47,850 nucleotides of DNA from Pseudaeromonas sp041441555 (GTDB lineage: Bacteria; Pseudomonadota; Gammaproteobacteria; Enterobacterales; Aeromonadaceae), in the NCBI GenBank assembly GCA_041441555.1, contig JASDSW010000085.1, forward strand, positions 1 to 47,850. The letters are read 5' to 3'. Below the pieces are notes generated by a model, which was not told the origin of the DNA, did not search any database, and saw only the letters and a program-made list of their open reading frames with translations. Positions 24,572 through 33,087 of the stretch are shown one piece after another (positions within the stretch are counted from its first letter, which is position 1; each line of letters starts with the position of its first letter). Both the position numbers and the translations under genes were made by a program.

Positions 24572-26557
24572 ATGCCAAGTTCATTCTCGAAAGCGATCAA
24601 GGCCTCAGCCGGACACAGCCTTTCCTTTCGGTTGCTCTCCTACATCTTGGCTTGTAGCACCCTGCTGGCCGTCATCATCACCATGCTGCAACTGTTCTGG
24701 GACTACCGCCAGGATCGCAGCATGGTGGAAAGCAGCCTGAATCAGATCGAAGCCTCGTTTTTGCAACCCATTGCCTCCAGTCTGTGGAACCTGGATGAAG
24801 AACAGATCCAGGTACAACTCGAAGGCATCATGAATCTCCCCGCCATGCAGTTTGTTGAGGTCAAGGAGGCCATGGGCGACAAGCAGGTTCGTCTGCAGTC
24901 CATGGGGCAGGAGCTGCCCAGCTATGACATCTCCCGCGAGTTCGACCTGGTCTACCAGGGAGAGACGGTTGGCAAGTTGTTCGTCGCCTCCTCGTTGGAG
25001 ATGATCTACCACCGACTCATCGAAAAGTCGGTGCTGATCCTCGTCTCGCAGACCATCAAGACTCTGCTGGTCTCCTTCTTCATCCTGCTGATCATCTACT
25101 ACATGGTGATCCGTCATATCAACCGGATTGCCAGCTACACCGAAAACTTCTCCCTCGGTCATCTGGAGCAGGAGCTATTGCTGGAAGGGCGCACAACCCA
25201 TCCGCAACATCCCGATGAGCTGGATCTGCTGGCGAATAGTGTCAATCGGATGAGGTTGTCACTGGCCGATGAGTTCGCCTCCCGGCAGATGATGACGGAA
25301 AAGCTGCAGCAAGAGCGCGACTTCTCCACCACCCTCATCAACTCCTCGACCCTGGTGATCTGCTGTCTGGACACCGAGCTGAACATAGTCACCGTCAACC
25401 CGGCGGCGATCCTGCTCACCGGCTATACCCAGCAGGAGATGCTCGGCCAATCCTGGCTCGAGTGTTTCGTCTCCCCCGATGAGCGGGAGCTGCTCACCAA
25501 CGAACTGGAGCAGGCCGGAGTGCTGGAACACCGCGAGGTAACCAGCCAGGATCAGCAGGGGGAAGAGCTGATCCTGCAGTGGAGCTTTGTCCCCTTCTAT
25601 GAGGGAGCGGATCTCAAGTATCGCATCGCCTTTGGCTACGACATCACCCCGCTCAAGCGGGTCGAACGCGAGATCATCCGTCTGAACGAAGAGTTGGAGG
25701 CCAAGGTCGAGAAGCGTACCCGCAGCCTGAAGGAGAGCAACGAACAGCTGGCCAAGGCTTATGACAACCTGAAGGTGGCGCAACAGACGCTGGTCGAATC
25801 CGAGAAGATGGCCTCACTGGGCTCCTTGGTGGCCGGGGTCGCCCATGAGATCAACACACCGGTGGGCATCAGCGTCACCGCCGCCTCCTTCCTGCAGGAG
25901 CGGATCAAGGACTTCCAGAGCAAGATCGACGACAAGCAGCTCTCCCGCAGCTATCTGACCGAGCTGATCCATACGCTGGATGAATCCACCTCGCTGCTGC
26001 AAAACAACCTGCGGCGCGCCTCCGATCTGATCTCCAGCTTCAAACAGGTGGCCGTCGATCAATCCTCCCAGGCCCACTATCAGTTCAATGTCGCCGACAA
26101 CCTGCATCAGGTGGTGGTCTCCTTGGGCCATAAGCTGAAGAAGAGCCAGACCGAGGTCAACATTCAGTGCGATCCCAAGCTGACGGTGCTCTCCTATCCC
26201 GGCTCTTTTGCCCAGATCTACTCCAACCTGATCCTCAACTCCATCCGGCATGGCTTCGAGGATTGGGACAAGCCGAAGAGGATCGACATCCAGATCACCT
26301 CGGCCGATGGGGAGCTGGTCATCGACTATCGCGACAACGGTCGCGGCATCGATCCCAAGATACTGCCACGCATCTTCGATCCCTTCGTCACCTCCAAACG
26401 CGGCCAGGGTGGCAGCGGGCTCGGCACCCACATCGTCTACAACCTGGTGGTGCAGTTGATGAAGGGACGCATCAGTTGCGACAGTGAGATGGGACTGGGT
26501 GCTCACTTCCAGATCCGCCTGCCACTGGAAAAAGAGGCACCGCAAGAGACAGCCTGA
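24572..26557 (+). CDS. Orphan PAS-domain sensor histidine kinase
   Basis: 661-residue membrane kinase. Helix 1 (about 20-42) and helix 2 (about 153-180) enclose a periplasmic sensor of about 110 residues. A HAMP linker (180-235), a PAS domain (about 250-365, ending GYDITPLKRVEREI), a coiled coil (365-415) and the kinase core follow. The phosphoacceptor is H425 in AGVAHEINTPVG, the N-box is NLILNSIRHGF, and the G-boxes are DNGRGID and GGSGLGTHIVYNL. The AHEINTP form resembles the NtrB-like/HPK4 class. No response regulator is adjacent, so its partner is unknown. An AGGGAC lies five bases before the ATG. The gene diverges from prlC. Confidence 0.9.
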   Translation: MPSSFSKAIKASAGHSLSFRLLSYILACSTLLAVIITMLQLFWDYRQDRSMVESSLNQIEASFLQPIASSLWNLDEEQIQVQLEGIMNLPAMQFVEVKEAMGDKQVRLQSMGQELPSYDISREFDLVYQGETVGKLFVASSLEMIYHRLIEKSVLILVSQTIKTLLVSFFILLIIYYMVIRHINRIASYTENFSLGHLEQELLLEGRTTHPQHPDELDLLANSVNRMRLSLADEFASRQMMTEKLQQERDFSTTLINSSTLVICCLDTELNIVTVNPAAILLTGYTQQEMLGQSWLECFVSPDERELLTNELEQAGVLEHREVTSQDQQGEELILQWSFVPFYEGADLKYRIAFGYDITPLKRVEREIIRLNEELEAKVEKRTRSLKESNEQLAKAYDNLKVAQQTLVESEKMASLGSLVAGVAHEINTPVGISVTAASFLQERIKDFQSKIDDKQLSRSYLTELIHTLDESTSLLQNNLRRASDLISSFKQVAVDQSSQAHYQFNVADNLHQVVVSLGHKLKKSQTEVNIQCDPKLTVLSYPGSFAQIYSNLILNSIRHGFEDWDKPKRIDIQITSADGELVIDYRDNGRGIDPKILPRIFDPFVTSKRGQGGSGLGTHIVYNLVVQLMKGRISCDSEMGLGAHFQIRLPLEKEAPQETA

Positions 26558-26599
26558 TTTTTCACTGCCGACGGCGGAGGGTCTGGATTATCATGACGC

Positions 26600-26620
26600 C
26601 GGCCATCATCGGGATGGCCG
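26600..26620 (+). repeat. Leader hairpin before the membrane protein gene
   Basis: CGGCCATC and GATGGCCG form a perfect 8-bp stem around ATCGG, ending eight bases before the Shine-Dalgarno of the next gene. There is no U-run, so it is more likely a translational or attenuation element than a terminator. Confidence 0.4.
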
Positions 26621-26641
26621 AGCCGATCAGAGGATGCCATC

Positions 26642-27280
26642 TTGCATATTCGCCGTTACTTCACCTCCGGATTAATCGCGCTGTTGAGCCTGGTGGCCCT
26701 GCTGGCCATCTATGTGCTGATCACCGGCGAACTGGGCTGGACCGAGCTCAAGGCGCTGTTCACCGCCCTCATCGGCTTTGCCTGTGGCCTGAACGCGATC
26801 ACCTGCCTGACCTGCCGCTACGAGGTGCCCAAACCCTGGATGGCCTGGACCGGGGTGGCATTGGGTATCTTCAGCGCCCTGCTGCTGCTCGGCCTGCTGT
26901 GGCTCGATATCCAGAGCCGTCACTACTGGCAGGTCAACGGCGTGGTGCTGATCTGGACTCTGGTCTACACCCTCTGCCTGCTGCCCTCCCTGGTCAAACT
27001 TGAGGGATGGAAACAGCGTTATCTGATCCCTCTGACCCGCGCCTGCAGCCTGCTGCTCGGTGCCCTGGTCAGCTATGCCATCGTCTGGGGCGTCTACGCC
27101 GGCTGGCTGATCCGCTCCTTCTCGGTGCTCTGTATCCTGGTCGGTTTTTTCACCCTGCTGCTGATCATCCTGCACCGCCGCAACCAGCATGTGACACCGC
27201 GCCTGATCCTGATCCAACGCGAGGGTGATCTCTACATGGATACCAGCGGTCGTTACTATCGCATCACGCCGGTCGAATAG
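26642..27280 (+). CDS. Unknown six-helix inner-membrane protein
   Basis: 212-residue protein that I do not recognise. Hydrophobic helices fall at about residues 8-28, 36-57, 66-88, 97-118, 133-155 and 157-178. A basic, hydrophilic C-terminal tail contains DLYMDTSGRYYRITPVE. The best start is TTG at 26642, because AGAGGA lies seven bases upstream and no in-frame ATG precedes the first helix. It follows the histidine kinase by 84 bases on the same strand, so the two may be co-transcribed, which would make it a candidate accessory sensor or target. A 7-bp hairpin spans its stop codon (27268-27286) but has no U-run. Confidence 0.65.
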   Translation: MHIRRYFTSGLIALLSLVALLAIYVLITGELGWTELKALFTALIGFACGLNAITCLTCRYEVPKPWMAWTGVALGIFSALLLLGLLWLDIQSRHYWQVNGVVLIWTLVYTLCLLPSLVKLEGWKQRYLIPLTRACSLLLGALVSYAIVWGVYAGWLIRSFSVLCILVGFFTLLLIILHRRNQHVTPRLILIQREGDLYMDTSGRYYRITPVE

Positions 27281-27502
27281 ACCGGCATCACCTAGGCGAC
27301 GCCTGTTTCCCCGAGCCGGCATGGCCGATTTCGGGTGACAAGTGACTCTGTGTGCCCACGCCCGACAGAAAAGTAGTGGCAAATATGCTGTTTTTTTATG
27401 CGTCTGTAGGCTTGCAGCGGGAGACGCTCCGGCGTTTTATGATATTCTCGCCCACCTGCTACTAATGGCAGTGCGGATTTTCTGTCACGATCAGGTTTTC
27501 AC

Positions 27503-29299
27503 ATGACGACTCATGAACTTATCGCTCCGCGTATTGCGGCCCTGCGCGCCTATATGGCCTCTCATGCGCTCGATGCGCTGATCATTCCTCACGATGACGA
27601 ACATCTGGGGGAATATCTGCCGGCCGAGGCGGAACGTCTGGCCTGGGCGACCGGATTCACCGGCTCGGCTGGAGTTGCGATTCTACTGGCCGAGCAGGCA
27701 GCCCTGTTTGTGGATGGCCGTTATACCCTGCAGGCCCGGCAACAGGCTCCCGGCGAGCTGTTCCAGTTTCTTCATCTGATCGAACAACCCCCGGTGGAAT
27801 GGCTACTCGGCCAGCTGGATCGCCGACAGAAGGTCGGGGCCGATCCCCGGCTGCACAGCCTCTCCTGGTTCCGCAATACCAGCGCGACCCTGGCGCAAAA
27901 AGAGATCACCCTAGTCGCCTTGGAGCAAAATCCCATCGACCTGCACTGGCAAGACCGCCCGGCCCCCAGCAAGGCCGAGGTGCTGCTGTACGACGAGAAG
28001 TACTGCGGCCAGAGCAGCCTGAGCAAGCGCGAAGCCATTGCCAGCAAGCTGCGGCAACAGGGGCTGGACGCCGCCCTGCTCTCGCAGTCCGAATCGATCA
28101 ACTGGCTGCTCAACATCCGCGGCCGTGACATCCCCTGCTTCCCGGTTGCTCTCTGTTTTGCCGTCATCTACAGCAACGTCAGCGTCGACTTCTTCGTCGA
28201 CACCGACAAGCTCAACTGCAATGGCTTTAACCAGCATGTCGGCAACGATGTCTCCGTCTATCCGCTGGAGAAGCTGGGGGACGTACTCAAACGCATCGGC
28301 GAAGACCGTCTGAAGGTGCTGGCGGATGCCGATACCACCAATGCCTGGTCACAGCTGTTGCTGCAGCAGCATGGCGCCACCCTGACTCAGGGCCAAGACC
28401 CCTGCATGTTGCCCAAGGCCAGCAAGAACGCCACCGAACTCGAAGGGATGCGCGTGGCCCATCAAAAAGATGCCGTGGCCATGTGCCGCTTCCTCGCCTG
28501 GCTCGATCGCCAGGTCGAAAAGGGGCTCGATGGCGATGAAGGCACCCTCGCCGATCAGTTGCTGCGCTTCCGCGAAGAGCAGGAGAACTTCGTCGAACCC
28601 AGCTTTGCCAGCATCTCGGCCCTGGGGCCGAATGCCGCCATGTGTCACTACCACCACACCAATGGCACGCCGCGTGCCTTCGGTCAGGATGGCATGTATC
28701 TCATCGACTCCGGTGGCCAATACCTGGAAGGCACCACCGACATCACGCGCACCGTGAAGGTCGGTGAGGTCAGCGACGAGATGCGCCAGCAGTTCACCCG
28801 GGTGCTGCAGGGCCACATCGCCATCGATCGGGTGCGTTTCCCGAAAGGTACCTCCGGCATCCAGCTGGACATTCTGGCCCGCATGCCGCTGTGGCAAGCT
28901 GGCTTCAACTATGACCACGGCACCGGCCACGGCGTCGGCCACTTCCTCAGCGTGCATGAGGGTCCGCAGCGCATCGCCAGCAAGGGGTCACTGGTCGCAC
29001 TGGAGCCCGGCATGGTGGTTTCTAACGAGCCTGGTTACTACCGCGAGGGAGCCTTCGGTATCCGCTGCGAGAATCTGTTGGTGGTTGAGCCCAGTGACGA
29101 GCCAAGCGAGATCCCCATGTACCGCTTCCGCCGCCTGACCCTGGTCCCCTTCGACGTGCGCCTGCTGGACAAGAGCCTGCTCAGCGACAACGAAATCGCC
29201 TGGATCAACAGCTACCACGCCGAGGTGCGCGAGGCCGTCATGTCGCACCTGAGCGATCATGAGATGGGTTGGCTGTTGCAAGCCACCGCGGCCATCTAA
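27503..29299 (+). CDS. Aminopeptidase P family protein (M24B, Xaa-Pro)
   Basis: 598-residue three-domain enzyme of the long aminopeptidase P type, removing N-terminal residues before proline in the cytoplasm. Two creatinase-like N-terminal domains precede the pita-bread catalytic domain. The five dinuclear metal ligands are visible: Asp in LIDSGGQY, Asp in GTTDITRTV, His in HGTGHGVGHFLSVHEG, Glu in VSNEPGYY and Glu in GIRCENLLVV. It differs from E. coli PepP (441), being the longer eukaryote-like form found in many bacteria. The ATG at 27503 is preceded by CAGG. It is monocistronic, with a strong terminator after it. The 27281-27502 gap has a T-run and no gene. Confidence 0.88.
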   Translation: MTTHELIAPRIAALRAYMASHALDALIIPHDDEHLGEYLPAEAERLAWATGFTGSAGVAILLAEQAALFVDGRYTLQARQQAPGELFQFLHLIEQPPVEWLLGQLDRRQKVGADPRLHSLSWFRNTSATLAQKEITLVALEQNPIDLHWQDRPAPSKAEVLLYDEKYCGQSSLSKREAIASKLRQQGLDAALLSQSESINWLLNIRGRDIPCFPVALCFAVIYSNVSVDFFVDTDKLNCNGFNQHVGNDVSVYPLEKLGDVLKRIGEDRLKVLADADTTNAWSQLLLQQHGATLTQGQDPCMLPKASKNATELEGMRVAHQKDAVAMCRFLAWLDRQVEKGLDGDEGTLADQLLRFREEQENFVEPSFASISALGPNAAMCHYHHTNGTPRAFGQDGMYLIDSGGQYLEGTTDITRTVKVGEVSDEMRQQFTRVLQGHIAIDRVRFPKGTSGIQLDILARMPLWQAGFNYDHGTGHGVGHFLSVHEGPQRIASKGSLVALEPGMVVSNEPGYYREGAFGIRCENLLVVEPSDEPSEIPMYRFRRLTLVPFDVRLLDKSLLSDNEIAWINSYHAEVREAVMSHLSDHEMGWLLQATAAI

Positions 29300-29319
29300 T
29301 TCGCCACCAAGCAGTGACC

Positions 29320-29346
29320 AGAGCCGCGGAAACGCGGCTCTTTTCT
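29320..29346 (+). terminator. Rho-independent terminator after the aminopeptidase gene
   Basis: AGAGCCGCG and CGCGGCTCT form a perfect 9-bp stem with a GAAA tetraloop followed by TTTCTTG, 20 bases past the stop. Confidence 0.85.
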
Positions 29347-29476
29347 TGCCAAGATGGCGAGGCACACGGCAGGGCTTGATGCATGGGGGTGGCAGCCTCG
29401 GCACAAATTGGTAGAATTCGTCGTTCGACTTTCAGGTCTATCCGCCCCACGGGGCAATCCACGATCAGGTATGGGT

Positions 29477-30826
29477 ATGTTCACTTCGGCACATTATCGA
29501 CAACAACTCGAGAAACTGCCTCAGCTTGCACTGCAAGCGGACAGCTTGCGCATTCTCAACTCGGCGAGCGAATTCAAGCAGCGCATTCTGCAATTGATCG
29601 CCAGTGCGCAACGACGGATCTATCTGGTAGCCCTCTATCTGCAAGACGATGAGGCGGGCCGCGAGATCCTCGCGGCGCTCTATGCCGCCAAGGCGGCGCG
29701 CCCCGAGCTGGATATCAAAGTCTTCGTCGACTACCACAGAGCCCAGCGTGGCCTGATCGGCAAGGGGGCGCAGGGAGGCAACCATCTGCTCTATCAGGAG
29801 CTGGCCGCCCGCTGTCCCGATGCCATCGAAATCTACGGTGTCCCGGTCAAGCGCCGGGAGTGGCTTGGGGTGCTCCATCTGAAGGGCTTCCTGTTCGATG
29901 ACACCCTGCTCTACTCGGGAGCCAGCCTTAACAACATCTACCTGCATCAGCAGGAGCGCTACCGCTACGACCGTTATCACGAACTGCAAGATGTCCGCCT
30001 GGCCGATTGCTGGGCCCAGTTCATCATCCAGGTCTTCGGCCGCGACCCGGCAGTACAACGGCTGGATCGCGCGCCCATCCCGCGCATCAAGGCGATCCGC
30101 GGTGAATTGCGCCGTTTCCGCATCAAGCTGCAGCAGGCCAAGTATCAGTTCCCCTCGATGACGGTCGCTCCGGATCAGATCGGGGTCACCCCGCTGGTCG
30201 GGCTGGGTAAGCGCAACAACCGTCTGAACAAGGTGATCCGGACTCTGCTGCTCAGTGCCGAGCGGGATGTCTTCATCTGTACCCCTTATTTCAATCCGCC
30301 CAAGGCCATCGCCAAGGATCTGGCCCTGTTGCTGCGTCGCGGCATCCGCCTGACCCTAGTCATCGGCGACAAGACGGCCAATGACTTCTACATCCCGCCC
30401 AGCGAGCCGTTCAGCACGGTCGGCGGCCTGCCCTATCTATATGAGGTCAATCTGCGGCGGTTTGCCGAACGCTATCAGCGGTATCTGGACAATGGCCAGT
30501 TGAACCTGATGCTGTGGCGCCACGAGCAAAACTCCTTCCATCTCAAGGGGATCTGCGTCGATGAACAGCTGACCCTGATCACCGGCAGCAACCTGAATCC
30601 GCGCGCCTGGGCGCTGGATCTGGAAAATGGCCTGCTGCTGCAGGATCCCAGTGGCCAGTTGGTGGGACCGTTCGCCGAGGAGCGTCAACAGATCCTCGAA
30701 CACACCAGCCGCCTGAACCACTTCAGCGAGCTCGAGCGGCTGGACGACTACCCCGACGCGGTACGACGTCTGCTGGTACGTCTGCAACGCTTCAAAGCGC
30801 ACCTGCTGCTCAAGCAACTGCTCTAA
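29477..30826 (+). CDS. pssA: Phosphatidylserine synthase
   Basis: 449-residue CDP-diacylglycerol-serine O-phosphatidyltransferase of the phospholipase D superfamily, like E. coli PssA (451). It makes phosphatidylserine, the precursor of phosphatidylethanolamine. Two HKD motifs are intact: HLKGFLFDD in the first half and HLKGICVDE in the second. GDKTANDFYIP and NLNPRAWALDLEN match the E. coli enzyme. There is no membrane helix, as expected for this peripheral enzyme. I chose the ATG at 29477 (MFTSAHYRQQ) with AGG seven bases upstream; an ATG at 29471 is adjacent and the frame runs open to 29354. It is upstream of recG but not overlapping. Confidence 0.92.
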   Translation: MFTSAHYRQQLEKLPQLALQADSLRILNSASEFKQRILQLIASAQRRIYLVALYLQDDEAGREILAALYAAKAARPELDIKVFVDYHRAQRGLIGKGAQGGNHLLYQELAARCPDAIEIYGVPVKRREWLGVLHLKGFLFDDTLLYSGASLNNIYLHQQERYRYDRYHELQDVRLADCWAQFIIQVFGRDPAVQRLDRAPIPRIKAIRGELRRFRIKLQQAKYQFPSMTVAPDQIGVTPLVGLGKRNNRLNKVIRTLLLSAERDVFICTPYFNPPKAIAKDLALLLRRGIRLTLVIGDKTANDFYIPPSEPFSTVGGLPYLYEVNLRRFAERYQRYLDNGQLNLMLWRHEQNSFHLKGICVDEQLTLITGSNLNPRAWALDLENGLLLQDPSGQLVGPFAEERQQILEHTSRLNHFSELERLDDYPDAVRRLLVRLQRFKAHLLLKQLL

Positions 30827-30897
30827 CCCGCGGGCAGTGGCCTCTAGTCACCGCCTGTGTACCCCAACAGGTAGAACTCCCGTTCCGCAGATGGCTC

Positions 30898-30916
30898 TGA
30901 TATGATCTGATCATAT
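30898..30916 (+). promoter_or_regulatory. recG promoter candidate with overlapping palindrome
   Basis: TGATATGAT (30898-30906) is an extended -10 of the form TGnTATnAT. It overlaps a 17-base perfect palindrome ATATGATC-T-GATCATAT (30900-30916), which contains two GATC Dam sites two bases from each other's centre arms. No matching -35 is visible, as is common with extended -10 promoters. Confidence 0.42.
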
Positions 30917-30940
30917 TTACAGTATTGTGCGGGAGCGAGG

Positions 30941-33010
30941 ATGCAGCTGGATCAGATCCCGGTCACCGGCCTCAAGGGGGTCGGCAGCAAGCTGGCGGAA
31001 AAACTGCGCCATCTGCATCTGCAGACGGTGCAGGATCTGCTGTTCCATCTTCCCCTTCGTTACGAAGATCGCACCCTGCTCTGCCCCATCGCCGAGCTGC
31101 TCCCCGGCATGCAGTGCAATGTCGAGGGCACCATCCAGGATTGCCAGATAGTCCCCGCCCGCCGCCGCATGCTGGTCTGTCGCATCAGTGATGGTCACGG
31201 TACCCTGACCCTGCGCTTCTTCAACTTCACCCAGGGGCAGAAGGGAACGTTGGCGGTTGGCCGCCGACTGCGCTGCTTTGGCGAGATCAAGGCGGGCAAT
31301 TATGGCCCCGAGATCATCCACCCGGAGTACAAGCTGCTGGACGGTGGCAACGAACCCGAGCTCGAGGAGCAACTGACCCCCATCTATCCCACCACCGAGG
31401 GGCTGCGCCAGCAGACGCTGCGCAATCTGACCGATCAGGCCCTGGCCCTGCTAGCCCAATTCGGGGTGCGCGAACTGCTGCCCGCCGGGCTCTATCCGCA
31501 ACAGATCGGTTTGCGCGAAGCGCTGCAACTGCTGCACCGCCCTCCCCCCGAGCTGGCCTTGTCGATGCTGGAGTTCGGGCAGCATCCGGCCCAGCAGCGG
31601 CTGATTCTCGAAGAGCTGCTGGCCCACAACCTCTCGGTGCTGCAGGTGCGGCAACGCAACAAGTTGCATCCCGCCTGCGCCCTGCCTCCCGCGCCTGACT
31701 TGATCCGCCGTCTGCTGGCCAACCTGCCCTTCACCCCCACCGCGGCTCAGCAGCGGGTGGTTCAGGAAATTCAGGCCGACCTGGCCCAGCCCCATCCGAT
31801 GATGCGGCTGGTACAGGGCGACGTCGGCTCCGGCAAGACGCTGGTGGCGGCTCTGGCGGCGCTGCAGGCCATCGGCCAGGGGGGGCAGGTCGCCCTGATG
31901 GCCCCCACCGAACTGCTCGCCGAGCAGCATGCCCTGAACTTCAGTCGCTGGCTAGAGCCCCTGGGGCTGCGCGTCGGCTGGCTGGCGGGCAAGCAGAAGG
32001 GCAAGGCCCGCGAACAGCAGATGCAGGCCATCGCCGCGGGTGAGGTCCAGATGGTGGTCGGCACCCATGCGATGTTCCAGGAGCAGGTCCGTTTTCACCA
32101 TCTGGTGCTGGCCATCATCGACGAGCAGCACAGGTTCGGCGTGCACCAGCGGGTGGCCCTGCGCGAGAAGGGGGCCCAGGCTGGTCTCTATCCCCATCAG
32201 CTCATCATGACGGCGACCCCAATCCCGCGCACCCTGGCGATGACCGCCTATGCCGATCTGGATACCTCCATCATCGACGAACTGCCGCCGGGACGCACGC
32301 CGGTGACCACGGTCGCCCTGCCCGATAGCCGTCGGCTCGAGGTGATGGATCGGGTCCGGCAGGCCTGCGCCGAAGGCCGCCAGGCCTATTGGGTCTGCAC
32401 CCTGATCGAAGAGTCCGAGCTGCTCGAGTGTCAGGCGGCGGAAAATACCGCCCTGGAGCTGCAGCAACAGCTGCAGGGGTTGCATATCGGTCTGGTCCAC
32501 GGCCGCATGCGCCCCTTGGAGAAGCAGACCGTCATGGAGGACTTCAAGGCCGGTCGTCTGCACCTGCTGGTTGCCACCACCGTCATCGAGGTCGGTGTCG
32601 ATGTGCCCAATGCCAGCCTGATGATCATCGAAAACCCCGAGCGGCTCGGGCTGGCGCAACTGCACCAGCTGCGCGGGCGGGTGGGCCGCGGCGCCGTCGC
32701 CTCCCACTGTGTGCTGCTCTACCACGCCCCCTTGTCGAAGACGGCGCAACAACGACTCGCCGTGCTGCGCGACAGCAATGATGGCTTCGTCATCGCCCAG
32801 AAGGATCTGGAACTGCGCGGCCCCGGCGAGCTGCTCGGAACCCGGCAGACCGGCCTGGCCGACTTGAAGATCGCCGATCTGGTGCGGGATCAGAGCCATA
32901 TCCCGCAGGTGCAACGACTGGCGCAAATCCTCTACCGCCAGCATCCCGAGCTGGTCGAGCCCTTGGTCCGCCGCTGGCTGACCGCCGGCGAGCAGTATGC
33001 CCAGGCGTGA
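30941..33010 (+). CDS. recG: ATP-dependent DNA helicase RecG
   Basis: 689-residue branch-migration helicase that regresses stalled forks and processes Holliday and D-loop structures. The N-terminal wedge (OB-fold) domain opens with the GVGSKLAEKL motif. The helicase domains show Walker A GDVGSGKT, MAPTELLAEQH, DEQHRFGV (motif II), TATPIPRT (III) and HGRM, TTVIEVGVDVPNA (V), and QLHQLRGRVGRG (VI). The TRG region follows with KDLELRGPGELLGTRQ. The ATG at 30941 has GGGAG six to seven bases upstream. In E. coli recG sits in the spoT operon; here it stands alone after pssA with its own promoter region. Confidence 0.95.
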   Translation: MQLDQIPVTGLKGVGSKLAEKLRHLHLQTVQDLLFHLPLRYEDRTLLCPIAELLPGMQCNVEGTIQDCQIVPARRRMLVCRISDGHGTLTLRFFNFTQGQKGTLAVGRRLRCFGEIKAGNYGPEIIHPEYKLLDGGNEPELEEQLTPIYPTTEGLRQQTLRNLTDQALALLAQFGVRELLPAGLYPQQIGLREALQLLHRPPPELALSMLEFGQHPAQQRLILEELLAHNLSVLQVRQRNKLHPACALPPAPDLIRRLLANLPFTPTAAQQRVVQEIQADLAQPHPMMRLVQGDVGSGKTLVAALAALQAIGQGGQVALMAPTELLAEQHALNFSRWLEPLGLRVGWLAGKQKGKAREQQMQAIAAGEVQMVVGTHAMFQEQVRFHHLVLAIIDEQHRFGVHQRVALREKGAQAGLYPHQLIMTATPIPRTLAMTAYADLDTSIIDELPPGRTPVTTVALPDSRRLEVMDRVRQACAEGRQAYWVCTLIEESELLECQAAENTALELQQQLQGLHIGLVHGRMRPLEKQTVMEDFKAGRLHLLVATTVIEVGVDVPNASLMIIENPERLGLAQLHQLRGRVGRGAVASHCVLLYHAPLSKTAQQRLAVLRDSNDGFVIAQKDLELRGPGELLGTRQTGLADLKIADLVRDQSHIPQVQRLAQILYRQHPELVEPLVRRWLTAGEQYAQA

Positions 33011-33087
33011 AGCCCATGTCGGGACTTCGCATCGGGGTCACAAACGCCTATGATTGGCCTTAATCATTCAGTCGAGACGGTTTATCC

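Noticed and set aside
27268..27286. Hairpin GCCGGTC-GAATA-GACCGGC across the stop of the membrane protein gene
   Set aside because: A 7-bp stem with no U-run; not convincing as a terminator.
27412..27443. Promoter for the aminopeptidase gene (TTGCAG and TATGAT)
   Set aside because: The spacer is 20 bases and the -35 is weak; not enough to call.
30855..30870. LexA box annotation as a feature for recG
   Set aside because: Half-sites match but the core is GC-rich; kept only as a low-interest finding.
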